This document shows positions 7,873 to 16,414 of a stretch of 64,000 bases of DNA, piece by piece. Source of the stretch: Halorientalis sp. IM1011 (GTDB lineage: Archaea; Halobacteriota; Halobacteria; Halobacteriales; Haloarculaceae); assembly GCF_001989615.1 (NCBI RefSeq), contig NZ_CP019067.1, forward strand, positions 1,488,001 through 1,552,000, written 5' to 3'. Position numbers and translations under genes: made by a program. The notes under the pieces are model-generated. The model made no database searches, was not told where the DNA came from, and worked only from the letters and a program-made list of their open reading frames with translations. How positions within the stretch are numbered: position 1 is the first letter of the stretch; every line of letters starts with the position of its first letter.

Positions 7873-8343
7873 ATGAACGCGCGGAAGTCCTTGACCGCCG
7901 TCGTTCTGGTCGTCGCGCTCGGGGTCGGATATACGTCGATGAGTACGGCACCGGTACTCCGTGACGACGCGTACTCCTATCACGGCGATACGAAGTGGCA
8001 CACCGACTACGAGCGGGCCGCGACCATCGCCGACGAGCAGAACAGGCCCATGCTCGTCTACTTCTGGACGACGTGGTGTACCTACTGCGAGGACTACGAC
8101 GAGAACGTCTACTCCGACCCGACGGTGCGAGACCGACTCGACGAGTTCGTCCTCGTCGCCGTCAATCTCGACAACGACGGGTCGCGAACGTCCGAACTCG
8201 TCAACCGCTACGACGCGAACTACCCGCCACAGCTCGTGGCGACCCACCCGAACGGCACCCGGCTCGTGAAGATAAACGGCTACGTCGAGCGTGATCGCTT
8301 CCTCTCGCACCTCGACCGCGCCGAGCGGAGGATGGACCGATGA
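7873..8343 (+). CDS. Membrane-anchored thioredoxin-fold protein (CcmG-like role)
   Basis: A 156-residue protein with an N-terminal signal anchor (about residues 7-23) and a thioredoxin-like domain holding the redox motif WCTYC (C69, C72). It is closest in feel to the DsbD gamma/DUF255-type thioredoxins that act outside the membrane. Its stop overlaps the ccmF start (ATGA), so it is the first gene of the ccmF operon. The context argues that it takes electrons from CcdA and reduces the apocytochrome cysteines, the job of CcmG/CcmH in bacteria. Confidence 0.85.
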   Translation: MNARKSLTAVVLVVALGVGYTSMSTAPVLRDDAYSYHGDTKWHTDYERAATIADEQNRPMLVYFWTTWCTYCEDYDENVYSDPTVRDRLDEFVLVAVNLDNDGSRTSELVNRYDANYPPQLVATHPNGTRLVKINGYVERDRFLSHLDRAERRMDR

Positions 8344-10712
8344 CGACACTCGGCACGCTCCTGCTGGGGGCCGGGACCCTGCTGGCGGCGGTCGCGACGA
8401 CGCTGCTCGGCGTCGGCTACGCCCGCCGGGACGACCGGTTCGACGCGCTCGTCCCACGAGTCGTCGCGGGTGCTGCCGGCCTGCTCGTCGTCTCGCTCGT
8501 CTACCTCACCTACCAGTTCGTCGTCACCGACTACAGCAACGCGTACGTCTGGCAGAACTCCGCGGACTATCTCCCGCTCCTGTACCGTGTCACGGGCGTC
8601 TACGCCAGCAACGCCGGCTCGCTGCTCCTCTGGGCGACGCTCGCCGCCGTCGTGGCCGCGTGGGCCATCTGGCAGCGCGGTCCCGGGGACGCCGAGGGCC
8701 GACTCGTCGGCGCGCTCACGATGGGCGTCGTCGCGTACTTCGGGACGGTACTCGTCCTCGATAGCCCGTTCCGGCACGTTTCGACTGCCGTCTCGGGCGG
8801 CGTCCCGACCACCGGGAGCGGTCTCAACCCGCTGTTGATCGATCCGTACATGGCCATCCATCCGCCGCTCATGTTCGCCGCCTACGCGCTGCTGACGATG
8901 CCGTTCGCCATCGGGGCGGCGCACTTCGTCGGTCTGGCCCGTCGCGACGACGGACTGTTCGCCGCCTGGCGCGGCGCCGTGACCCGCTGGCTGCGGGCCG
9001 CGTGGCTGTTGCTGACGACGGCGCTGGCGCTCGGGGCACTCTGGTCGTACACGGTACTCGGGTGGGGCGGTATCTGGGCGTGGGACCCCGTCGAGACGGC
9101 CATCCTCGTGCCGTGGCTGTTCCTGACGGCGACGCTACACGCCGTCGTCAACTACCGGCCCAGGGACCGCTACGCCCTGCTGGCGCCCGCGATGACTGCC
9201 TCGACGTTCGCGCTCGTGCTCTACACCACGACGGTCGTTCGCAGTGGCGTCTTCCGCAGCGTCCACTCGTTCGCCGACAACGGGGCCGGCCTGGGAATCG
9301 TCGTCCTCGTGGGGCTCGTCGCGCTCCTGGGTGTCGGGCTCCCGCTTGGGTACTGGCTGGTGCGCGAGGACGACCACGAGGGCAGCGGCGGGGAGTGGGT
9401 GACGCGCTCGACGCTGCTCCACGGGGCCGTCCTCGCGCTGGGCCTGCTCGCGTTCGTCTCCCTGTGGGGGTTGACGTTCCCCGTCCTGCGCGACCTCGCG
9501 ACGGGGATCGAGGTGGAGGTCACCGCCCGCTACTACAATCGCTGGAGCTACCCGTTCGTGCTCGTCACGCTGCTCCTGCTCGGCTTCTACATGGACTTCG
9601 ACGTCGAGGGGAAGCGCCGGGCGCTCGTCGGACTGGGCGTGTTCGGGGCGGCGACGGTGGTCGCGGCGCTGTACGCCCCGACGACGACGTGGCAACTCGG
9701 CGGCGCCGACCAGCAGGCGACGGGCCTGTACGCCGTCGTCGGGCAGGTGAGCGCGCTCTCGGTGTTCCCGCCGGTCGCCTACGTCGTGCTGGCGGTGCTC
9801 AAACGCGGCCTCACGCGCATCCCGGGCGCGCCCCGCCAGACCAAACTGAAGCAGACGGGAATCGTGTTCGTCCACATCGGCGTCGCCCTTCTGGTGTTCT
9901 CCCTGGCCTTCACCTACCTGTTCACCGGGCAGGCGTCGGTCATCGTCGAAGGCAACAGTGAGACCGGCGAGCGGGTCGACGTCCCCGATTCGCCGTACTC
10001 GGTGCAGGCGCTGTCGTTCGGGTCGTACTCGGTGCCCGAAAATCCGGACGTCGACCGGGTCGCGCTGTCGACCCGGGACATCAACCGGCGAGGGACGGCG
10101 ACCAACGGGACGACCCAGACGGTCCACGGTACGGTCACCGACATCAGGCGTGGCCCCAGCGCGACGGTCTACCAGCTCGACGACTCGGGCGTCTGGCTCG
10201 GCGTCACGGCAGCCAACGGCACCACTACAACCCAGTTCGCTCGCGGCGACGAGGTCGTCGCACGGGGTGCCGTCCTCTGGGACTACGTGCCACAGGCTGC
10301 CGTCGTGGTCCTGACGTCCCCGGGGAACGTCGGCCCGGTGTCCGACCCGCCGGCGTCGCTGGGGCTGACCCGCGTGGCGGGACAGACGGTCGACCTCGCG
10401 GTGTACGAAGACGGCCAGCAGGTCACCGTGGGACGGGCCGCACAGAAACGGTATCCGCGACAGGGCGGGATGCAGACGCGGGAGGTCATCGTCGACCGCG
10501 GACTGGTCTCGGACACGTACGTCATCGCGGCGATCCAGGGCGACACGGCCTCACTGACGGTCAAACGCATCCCCCTGATGACGCCGCTCCGACTGAGTGT
10601 GGCCGCGTTGCTGTTCGGCATGCTGCTCGTCTTCCTGTTCGATCCGGCCCACGGCGTCTGGACGCGCCTGCGCAGTCCGTCGCTCGAGACCGACCCCGCA
10701 ACCTCCGACTGA
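8340..10712 (+). CDS. ccmF: Cytochrome c heme lyase subunit CcmF
   Basis: CcmF is the large multi-spanning synthetase that attaches heme from holo-CcmE to the CxxCH of apocytochromes. This 790-residue protein has about 14-15 hydrophobic segments and the diagnostic tryptophan-rich WWD-domain motif WGGIWAWDPVE (about residues 242-252). A large extracytoplasmic domain (about residues 530-740) precedes a final helix. Length is slightly above bacterial CcmF (about 650 residues), mostly because of that late domain. It overlaps the upstream thioredoxin gene by 4 bp. No ccmH was found beside it, consistent with archaeal variant System I. Confidence 0.95.
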   Translation: MTTLGTLLLGAGTLLAAVATTLLGVGYARRDDRFDALVPRVVAGAAGLLVVSLVYLTYQFVVTDYSNAYVWQNSADYLPLLYRVTGVYASNAGSLLLWATLAAVVAAWAIWQRGPGDAEGRLVGALTMGVVAYFGTVLVLDSPFRHVSTAVSGGVPTTGSGLNPLLIDPYMAIHPPLMFAAYALLTMPFAIGAAHFVGLARRDDGLFAAWRGAVTRWLRAAWLLLTTALALGALWSYTVLGWGGIWAWDPVETAILVPWLFLTATLHAVVNYRPRDRYALLAPAMTASTFALVLYTTTVVRSGVFRSVHSFADNGAGLGIVVLVGLVALLGVGLPLGYWLVREDDHEGSGGEWVTRSTLLHGAVLALGLLAFVSLWGLTFPVLRDLATGIEVEVTARYYNRWSYPFVLVTLLLLGFYMDFDVEGKRRALVGLGVFGAATVVAALYAPTTTWQLGGADQQATGLYAVVGQVSALSVFPPVAYVVLAVLKRGLTRIPGAPRQTKLKQTGIVFVHIGVALLVFSLAFTYLFTGQASVIVEGNSETGERVDVPDSPYSVQALSFGSYSVPENPDVDRVALSTRDINRRGTATNGTTQTVHGTVTDIRRGPSATVYQLDDSGVWLGVTAANGTTTTQFARGDEVVARGAVLWDYVPQAAVVVLTSPGNVGPVSDPPASLGLTRVAGQTVDLAVYEDGQQVTVGRAAQKRYPRQGGMQTREVIVDRGLVSDTYVIAAIQGDTASLTVKRIPLMTPLRLSVAALLFGMLLVFLFDPAHGVWTRLRSPSLETDPATSD

Positions 10713-10713
10713 C

Positions 10714-11877
10714 ATGGCACGCACGACTCTTACACTCCTGGTCGCGTTCGCCTGCCTCGCCACCGTCACCGGCGTCGCCGCGGCCGATCCGGTGACCGGA
10801 ACCGTCGACGTCGAGAACGGTACCGCCGAAGGCGACACCGTCACCGTCACGCCGATGGACGGCGGGTTCAAGCGAGTGGGCGAGCCGGTCTCGACGACCG
10901 TGCGGAACGGCCGCTACCGGGCGTCGGGCCTCCCCAACGCGACCATGTACGCCGTGCGCCTCCAGCACGGGAACGCCAGCCACTACCGCGTCGTCTCCGA
11001 ACCACGGGCGAATTTCACGCTCTCCGCCACGCTGTCGGCACGGCTTGTGACTCCGGACGGGACGCCGGTAACCGACGCACAGCTCACGGTCCTGTCCCGG
11101 GCCGGCCCGCCCGTCGCGAGACTCGAGGCCGGACCGGAGGGCAGGATCGAACTGGGTCCGCTCCAGCTGAATCGGAGCTACACCCTCCGCACGAACCGGA
11201 ACGGAGCCCCGTATCGGTACGTGCTCCGGACGGGGACCAACGCCACCGGGGCAGAACTCCGGGTGCGGCCCCCGACGAGCGACGGGGCGGCGTTACGGGT
11301 GACCGGCGGCGACCCGGCCAGCCACGTCGTCCAGCCCGTCGAGCGCAACGGCGCGACGACGGTTGTCGAGCGCATCCAGTTCGAGAACGCGGCCGACCGG
11401 CCGTTCGTCGGGCCGGTCGCGGTCGGCCTGCCGCCGAACGCGACGGTACGCTCGGTCGCCATCCAGGACCAGCAACTACGGCATCGGCGCACGGCCGACG
11501 GCGTCGCGGTGAACGCCTCTCTGGCCCCTGGTTCGCAGATCCGCGTGACCGTCCGGTACGAACTCCCCGACGGCCGGCTCGCGAAGCCTGTCCTCCACGA
11601 TACCGACTCGCTGGTCGTCGTGTTGCAGGGGTACGACGCAGACCGGGTCGAGTACGCCGACGAGCTCCGGCTCGTCAACAGAAGCGGGATGCCGATCCCG
11701 ATGCTGACGACGACCGCCGGACTCTCGGCCGGCGACCGGATCGCGGTCACGCTCCCGGGCGGTACCTCCGGCGGGGGCGAAGAGGGCGGACCGATGCCGC
11801 GGTTCCCGGCCACGGTGTTCGCGGTCGCGCTGCTGGCCGTCGTCGGTGGCGGCATCGCGGTGTACCGCGTCGTCTAG
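10714..11877 (+). CDS. Secreted, C-terminally anchored protein of the Ccm cluster
   Basis: A 387-residue protein with a signal peptide (about residues 1-23), two carboxypeptidase-regulatory/Ig-like beta segments (about 25-180), a mid-section of beta-rich sequence and a C-terminal membrane helix (about 363-385). It starts 1 bp after ccmF and so belongs to that operon. No heme or thiol motif is seen and there is essentially no cysteine. A similar secreted protein with a single C-terminal anchor could scaffold the ligase complex, replacing CcmI or CcmH, but that is speculation. Its TAG stop shares CTAG with the convergent ccmB stop. Confidence 0.75.
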   Translation: MARTTLTLLVAFACLATVTGVAAADPVTGTVDVENGTAEGDTVTVTPMDGGFKRVGEPVSTTVRNGRYRASGLPNATMYAVRLQHGNASHYRVVSEPRANFTLSATLSARLVTPDGTPVTDAQLTVLSRAGPPVARLEAGPEGRIELGPLQLNRSYTLRTNRNGAPYRYVLRTGTNATGAELRVRPPTSDGAALRVTGGDPASHVVQPVERNGATTVVERIQFENAADRPFVGPVAVGLPPNATVRSVAIQDQQLRHRRTADGVAVNASLAPGSQIRVTVRYELPDGRLAKPVLHDTDSLVVVLQGYDADRVEYADELRLVNRSGMPIPMLTTTAGLSAGDRIAVTLPGGTSGGGEEGGPMPRFPATVFAVALLAVVGGGIAVYRVV

Positions 11878-12554
11878 TCGGCGACGATGGACTCGAAGAC
11901 GACCATCCCGGCCAGGAGGAGGATGCCGGTGTACGCGACGAGCAGTCGCAGCCACGAGCCGAGGGCACCCCCGACGCCGAGGAGGCGCGTGAGTTCGACC
12001 CCTGTCAGCAGGAGGGGAACGACCAGCGGGACCAGCAGGATCGGAACCAGCGATTCACGCAGGTTCGAGCGGGCCGCCAGAAGCGAGAGGACGACGCCGA
12101 CGGCCGAGAAGCCGATCGCGGCCACGCCGACGACGCCCGCGAGCGCCGCCAGCATCGCCACCGGCGGCCGGTAGTTCAGGAAGACGACGGTCCCCGCGAG
12201 CGTCGAGAGCGAGATGATCGCGACGAAGACGGCGTTGCTCGCGACCTTTCCGAAGTAGATGGCGGTGCGGTCGACGGGGGCGAGCAACAGCCCGTCGATG
12301 GCGCCGTCGCGGTATTCGGCGGTGACCGCCTGCGTGACCGAGACGGTGCCCGCGAACACGAACGCGATCCAGAGCGCGCCGCGCCCCAGCACCGCCAGAT
12401 TCGACACCGCCGTCGCGAACGCGAAGGCGAACGCGACGACGACCAGAAGTGCGAACACGAGCGCAGTGGCGAGCACCCGCTTGGAGCGGGCCTCGACGAG
12501 CAGGTCCTTCCGGACGACGGTCCAGACCACCCGCAGATACGTCCGTACGGTCAC
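11874..12554 (-). CDS. ccmB: Heme ABC exporter permease CcmB
   Basis: A 226-residue membrane protein with six hydrophobic segments and the early conserved stretch RKDLLVEARSK followed by the EYRDGAIDGLLLAP motif, both typical of CcmB. It forms the CcmABC(D) complex that releases holo-CcmE from CcmC. The GTG at 12554 was chosen because it overlaps the ccmA stop (GTGA), matching the pattern at the ccmE-ccmA junction; longer readings run through ccmA in another frame. It is the last gene of the ccmE-ccmA-ccmB operon. Confidence 0.93.
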   Translation of the reverse strand: MTVRTYLRVVWTVVRKDLLVEARSKRVLATALVFALLVVVAFAFAFATAVSNLAVLGRGALWIAFVFAGTVSVTQAVTAEYRDGAIDGLLLAPVDRTAIYFGKVASNAVFVAIISLSTLAGTVVFLNYRPPVAMLAALAGVVGVAAIGFSAVGVVLSLLAARSNLRESLVPILLVPLVVPLLLTGVELTRLLGVGGALGSWLRLLVAYTGILLLAGMVVFESIVAD

Positions 12555-13258
12555 GACGACACCTCCAGCCCGACTGCGTCGCGGTAGGCCCGCTCGAAGG
12601 CGTCGGTGTCGGGGTACTCGGCCACCGCGTCGTCGAACCGGACCTGCCCGCGGCCGAGGACGACGGCCCGGTCGCAGTGTTCGAACCCGCGCTCGAAGTC
12701 GTGGGTGGCCATGACGACCAGTCGGTCGTCGAACCCGTCGAGGACGGCCCCGAGCGTGCCGGCCGCGCGCCGGTCCAGCCCCGCGTACGGCTCGTCGAGC
12801 AACAGCACGTCGGGGTCGTGAACGAGTGCGCGCGCCAACGACAGTCGCTTGCACATCCCGTGTGAGAACGCGACTGGGCGCTCGCTCGCCCGGTGTGCGA
12901 GCCCGACCCGGTCGAGCAACGCCTCACATCGCGCGGCGTCGACGCCGTGCAGGCGGGCGTGGAGCCGGACGTTCTCCCGGGCCGTCAACTCGTCGTAGAG
13001 CATCGTGTCGTGCGTGAGCACGCCCAGTCGGCCGCGGACAGCGTCGGGCGCCGATCCGAGGTGCGCACCGTCGAGTCGGACACTCCCCTCGGTCGGGGTC
13101 GAGAGCGTGGCCAGCACGCGGATGAGCGTCGACTTGCCGGCACCGTTGGGCCCGAACAGGCCGAGGAACTCCCCGTCGGTGATCTCGAGGTCGATCCCTC
13201 GAAGGGCGGTGAACCGACCGAACCGTTTCGTGAGTCCGTCGACGACGAGACGCGTCAC
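12551..13258 (-). CDS. ccmA: Heme ABC exporter ATPase CcmA
   Basis: A 235-residue ABC ATPase: Walker A GPNGAGKST (36-44), signature FSHGMCKRLSLARAL, Walker B VLLLDEPYAGLD and H-loop ATHD. The FSHGM signature departs from LSGGQ but resembles the YSxGM form of some CcmA/ABC-2 ATPases. ATP hydrolysis drives release of heme-loaded CcmE. Start GTG at 13258 overlaps the ccmE stop; it overlaps ccmB by 4 bp at the other end, implying a tightly coupled operon. Alone it could be any ABC-2 ATPase; the flanking ccmE and ccmB fix the call. Confidence 0.92.
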   Translation of the reverse strand: MTRLVVDGLTKRFGRFTALRGIDLEITDGEFLGLFGPNGAGKSTLIRVLATLSTPTEGSVRLDGAHLGSAPDAVRGRLGVLTHDTMLYDELTARENVRLHARLHGVDAARCEALLDRVGLAHRASERPVAFSHGMCKRLSLARALVHDPDVLLLDEPYAGLDRRAAGTLGAVLDGFDDRLVVMATHDFERGFEHCDRAVVLGRGQVRFDDAVAEYPDTDAFERAYRDAVGLEVSS

Positions 13259-13623
13259 GTGTCCTCGGGACGCTCGGATCCTTCGTGGGCCCGCACGGAG
13301 AGCTGGCGTGCCTCGAGCCTGCCGTCCTCGTAGACGCCCTTCGCGACGACGACGCGGCCCTCGTTCATCGTCTCGGGCTGTGTCTTCTCGTAGACGACCG
13401 GGACCGAGGCGTTCCCGTCTGTCACGGCGAACTCGAGACGGCCGTCGGCCGTGTGCAGGTCGGTCACGACGCCTTCGAGGTTGACGCGCTGGCCCTCGTG
13501 TGACCCCTCGTCGAGTTCCGTCGGCGTGACGAACTGCGCCGACGCGGTCGACGTGGTGACGAGTAACCCCGATAGCAGCAGGATTCCGACGATCGCGATA
13601 CCGAGTTTGGTCTTTCGCTGCAC
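13255..13623 (-). CDS. ccmE: Heme chaperone CcmE (variant lacking the heme-site tyrosine)
   Basis: A 122-residue (from GTG 13623) membrane-anchored OB-fold protein: signal anchor about residues 7-28, beta-barrel core, and the family's VVVxKGxYEDGRLEA strand. In bacteria the following HxxxY histidine binds heme covalently, and archaeal variants use CxxxY. Here H113 is present (RAHEGSE) but the tyrosine position is glutamate, and the protein ends nine residues later. The GTG was chosen because a TATA-like element lies about 24 bp upstream, giving a leaderless mRNA; an ATG at 13656 would sit upstream of that box. Confidence 0.85.
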   Translation of the reverse strand: MQRKTKLGIAIVGILLLSGLLVTTSTASAQFVTPTELDEGSHEGQRVNLEGVVTDLHTADGRLEFAVTDGNASVPVVYEKTQPETMNEGRVVVAKGVYEDGRLEARQLSVRAHEGSERPEDT

Positions 13624-13642
13624 AGTACACAAATTCAGTCGG

Positions 13643-13651
13643 TAATATGCA
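13643..13651 (-). promoter_or_regulatory. TATA-like box of the ccmEAB operon
   Basis: On the minus strand the sequence reads TGCATATTA, centred about 24 bp before the GTG start of ccmE. Spacing fits a leaderless transcript. Confidence 0.45.
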
Positions 13652-13835
13652 TTCAATCTTCCGTGGACTAAAACGAGCCCGGCGGGGTCGAGTACCCGGC
13701 CTCGGGAGTGGCCATCGCCCCCGAGGACACGTGGTCGCCCGGGTCGGTTGACTGCCTGACTGGTCGCGGTTACCTCGTGGTAATGGGGCAGAGAGTAACG
13801 AAAACCCCTATGAACGCGGGTTCCGATGAGGTGGT

Positions 13836-14744
13836 ATGACGAAGCGTCACGTCTCTTTGCCGCCGCTGGCGGAGGAGGGGCTCCGGGCGTTTATCGACGA
13901 GGTCGACGAGCGTCTCAGCAGCGACGAGAACACCTGCGACGTGGTCGAGGACGTGCTCGTCGACCTCCACGGCGACCGGCAGGCCTACGACCGCTGGCAG
14001 TCCGGCGAGTCGGTCTCGCCAGCCGAGCGTGTCCGTCTCCAGGGGTACGACCCCTGTAACGCGACCCTCGAGAGCGAGTACTACGCAGAGATCGAAGGGA
14101 TGGACGAGGGCGAGTACGAGCGCTCGAAGCACCTCCAGTGGCTCTGGCGGCAGTTCGACGCCACCCCGATGGCCGACAACATCGCCTTCGCCCTCCGCTT
14201 CCGGCAGATGCTGGCCGACCACCTCTTCGCCGAGGCGGGCGAGGACCTCCGGCTGTTCAAGGGCATCTCCTTCACCTACGGCCACAACATCGAACTGGGC
14301 GACAACGTCGTGATCCACGACGACGTGCACCTCGACGACCGCGGGATACTCACGATCGGCGACCGCGTGTCCATCTCCGACAACGCCCACGTCTACACCC
14401 ACGACCACGATGTCGTCGACCAGACCGAGGTCACCAACTACCACACGATCATCGAGGACGACGTGCGCGTCACCTACGACTCGATGGTGCAGGCGGGCGT
14501 GCGCATGGGGGAGAACTCGATTCTCGCAGCGAAGTCGGTCGCCGGCAAGGACGTGCCGGCCCACCACATCGCCGCCGGCCAGCCCGCGAAATCCATCGCC
14601 GTCAAGGAGGGCTGGGAGAGCGTCGCCGATCCCCTGGAGGACGCAAACGTCGACCGCAGCGAGGAGCGCGTCGTCGAGTACGACGTGCCCGACGTGGACG
14701 TGTTCGACGAGTTCCAGCGCGACCTCTCGCCACCCGACGCCTGA
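13836..14744 (+). CDS. Hexapeptide-repeat acyltransferase (maltose/galactoside acetyltransferase-like)
   Basis: A 302-residue left-handed beta-helix acyltransferase. The central part (about residues 145-260) has hexapeptide-type repeats and a YTHDHD segment with the histidine expected at the active site, ending in AAGQPAKSIAVKEGW. The N-terminal 120 residues are a helical, acidic extension not found in short acetyltransferases. It probably transfers acetyl or another acyl group from CoA to a sugar or envelope component. No partner gene lies beside it; about 210 bp separate it from divergent ccmE. Confidence 0.85.
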   Translation: MTKRHVSLPPLAEEGLRAFIDEVDERLSSDENTCDVVEDVLVDLHGDRQAYDRWQSGESVSPAERVRLQGYDPCNATLESEYYAEIEGMDEGEYERSKHLQWLWRQFDATPMADNIAFALRFRQMLADHLFAEAGEDLRLFKGISFTYGHNIELGDNVVIHDDVHLDDRGILTIGDRVSISDNAHVYTHDHDVVDQTEVTNYHTIIEDDVRVTYDSMVQAGVRMGENSILAAKSVAGKDVPAHHIAAGQPAKSIAVKEGWESVADPLEDANVDRSEERVVEYDVPDVDVFDEFQRDLSPPDA

Positions 14745-14812
14745 GCGGCCCTGTAATTGTATTTACCTGTAAGAATATTAATTTTTATTCGACGGGCATC
14801 TGAACGGCCGGT

Positions 14813-15196
14813 ATGGCACAGCGATCGTATCCGTCACGGGGATCGACGACGGGGTCGGCACCGCTCGGTATCAAGGTTCTGTGCGGTCTAAGCGTCATCG
14901 TCGGCCTGTTCATGGTCGTCGGACTCGTGCTCTCGGTCGGGCAGTACACGACTGGGCTGATCGGGCTGATACTCGTGGCGTTCGGGATCGGACTGGTCCT
15001 GTTGATGGGCGTGGTCGTCTACGGACTGTGGACGCTCGAGACGTGGGCCTGGTATCTGGTGGTCGTGCTCTACACCGCGGGGACGTTGCTCTGGCTGATC
15101 CCCCCCTGGAGCGTGCCCGAACTGGCCACGATCCTGCTCACCGTCCTCCTGCTGGCCTATCTGTTCCACGTCCGGGGCTACTACCTCGGGTCCTGA
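14813..15196 (+). CDS. Small four-helix membrane protein
   Basis: A 127-residue hypothetical with four hydrophobic segments (about residues 20-43, 47-72, 77-95, 99-118) and a polar N-terminus. No family recognised with certainty. An AT-rich patch with TTAATTTTTATTC (about 14778-14790) lies about 30 bp upstream and is a reasonable promoter. Confidence 0.7.
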   Translation: MAQRSYPSRGSTTGSAPLGIKVLCGLSVIVGLFMVVGLVLSVGQYTTGLIGLILVAFGIGLVLLMGVVVYGLWTLETWAWYLVVVLYTAGTLLWLIPPWSVPELATILLTVLLLAYLFHVRGYYLGS

Positions 15197-15280
15197 TTCA
15201 CGGCTTCCCGCCCGACCGGCTCCCCCTCATCCAGTGCAACCGACGGAAGAGCCAAGTACCGTGATACCCAATCACATGGT

Positions 15281-15556
15281 ATGGAGGTCTGGACCTGGAT
15301 CGTGGCGTACATCGTCGGGTTCAGTCTGCTCCAGTTGCTGGTCTACCGGTACTTCCGGGACAGCGATCCGTCGGTCGAGGGCACCTCGCCGGGCACGGGC
15401 GAGCAGTACTCGGCCGCGGCCGACGGACTGGAGCGAGACCAGACGAGTCGCCGGACGCGTCAAGACGACGGGACAGTGTGCCAGCACTGTGGTACGTTCA
15501 ACGAACACGAAGCGACGTATCGATACTGCAAACACTGCGTCTCGCCGCTCCGGTAG
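15281..15556 (+). CDS. Membrane-anchored zinc-ribbon protein
   Basis: A 91-residue protein with an N-terminal membrane helix (about residues 4-22), a disordered polar linker and a C-terminal zinc ribbon made of CQHC and CKHC (about 67-70 and 83-86). This architecture is frequent in haloarchaea and usually of unknown function. It is a single gene between two plus-strand hypotheticals. Confidence 0.75.
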   Translation: MEVWTWIVAYIVGFSLLQLLVYRYFRDSDPSVEGTSPGTGEQYSAAADGLERDQTSRRTRQDDGTVCQHCGTFNEHEATYRYCKHCVSPLR

Positions 15557-15592
15557 CGACGGGGTTTTCCCCGCCAGCGTCGACCGATCGGT

Positions 15593-16321
15593 ATGCGAAG
15601 CGTCGCGATCAACGTCGCCGCCAACACCAACCAGCCCGGCGTCCGCGGCCCACTGTTCTCCGACGGCTCCTTCGAGTACGTCCCGATCCCCGAATCCGAA
15701 CCCGTCCGCGCCGACGCGACCGCCCCGACCTACGCCGACCTCGATCTGACCACCGACGTACCCGCCGACTACCGGTCCCACCCTGTGCACCTCGACCCGG
15801 AGTTCGCCGAGTATCCACACTGCGATCGGTACACCTACGGTGACAACAACGGCGTGAAGGCCCGGCCCATCTCGGAGCTATCGGCCGGCGACTACCTCTT
15901 GTTCTACGCCACACTCGCCACCGACGCGGACCGCCCCGACTGGGCCCCGCCCGAGTGGGGTGCGTTCCTGATCGGAGCGTTCCGACTGGCGCGCGACCCA
16001 CTGACTGGCGAGGCCTACCGCGACCTGTCCGCCGACGCCGAGGCCCGCCGAATCTTCGCCGACAACGCCCACGTCAAGCGCGACCCGTTCGACGCCCGCG
16101 TGCTCGTCCACGGCGACCCCGACGCGTCGGGGCTGTACGATACCGCCGTCCCACTGAGTACCCCAGAGAGCGGCAGCGAGGCGAACCACGTCGTGACCGA
16201 CCTTTCGACCGACTCCGGGAAGGGGCCGTGGTGGCGGCGACCGCTCCGGTTCGATCCCGACGCGACCGAACGGCTGTTGGCCCTCGATCCCGCCGACGCC
16301 GCCCGGCTGTCGGACCGGTGA
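15593..16321 (+). CDS. Nmad3-like (nucleotide modification associated domain 3) protein
   Basis: A 242-residue protein whose N-terminus (VAANTNQPGVRGPLFSDG, then FEYVPIPE) resembles the start of the Nmad3 family, predicted in the literature to act in nucleotide or DNA base modification. The middle contains HLDPEFAEYPHCDRYTYGDN with conserved-looking His/Asp/Cys residues. No methyltransferase or restriction gene is adjacent. The assignment is from motif memory and is moderate. It starts 36 bp after the zinc-ribbon gene. Confidence 0.55.
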   Translation: MRSVAINVAANTNQPGVRGPLFSDGSFEYVPIPESEPVRADATAPTYADLDLTTDVPADYRSHPVHLDPEFAEYPHCDRYTYGDNNGVKARPISELSAGDYLLFYATLATDADRPDWAPPEWGAFLIGAFRLARDPLTGEAYRDLSADAEARRIFADNAHVKRDPFDARVLVHGDPDASGLYDTAVPLSTPESGSEANHVVTDLSTDSGKGPWWRRPLRFDPDATERLLALDPADAARLSDR

Positions 16322-16386
16322 GACGGCACGCTCCCGGGGCGCGTGTCCCGCACCGTTCTCAATCGTGAGAACACAGCAGGAACACC

Positions 16387-16392
16387 TATATT
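16387..16392 (+). promoter_or_regulatory. TATA box of the KaiC-like gene
   Basis: TATATT centred about 26 bp before the ATG at 16415, predicting a leaderless transcript and supporting that start over a longer reading. Confidence 0.55.
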
Positions 16393-16414
16393 CCGAGATG
16401 GGTCTGTTCCGGGT

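Noticed and set aside
13624-13656. Longer CcmE start at the ATG 13656
   Set aside because: That ATG lies upstream of the TATA-like box; the GTG at 13623 gives a normal signal anchor and a leaderless mRNA.
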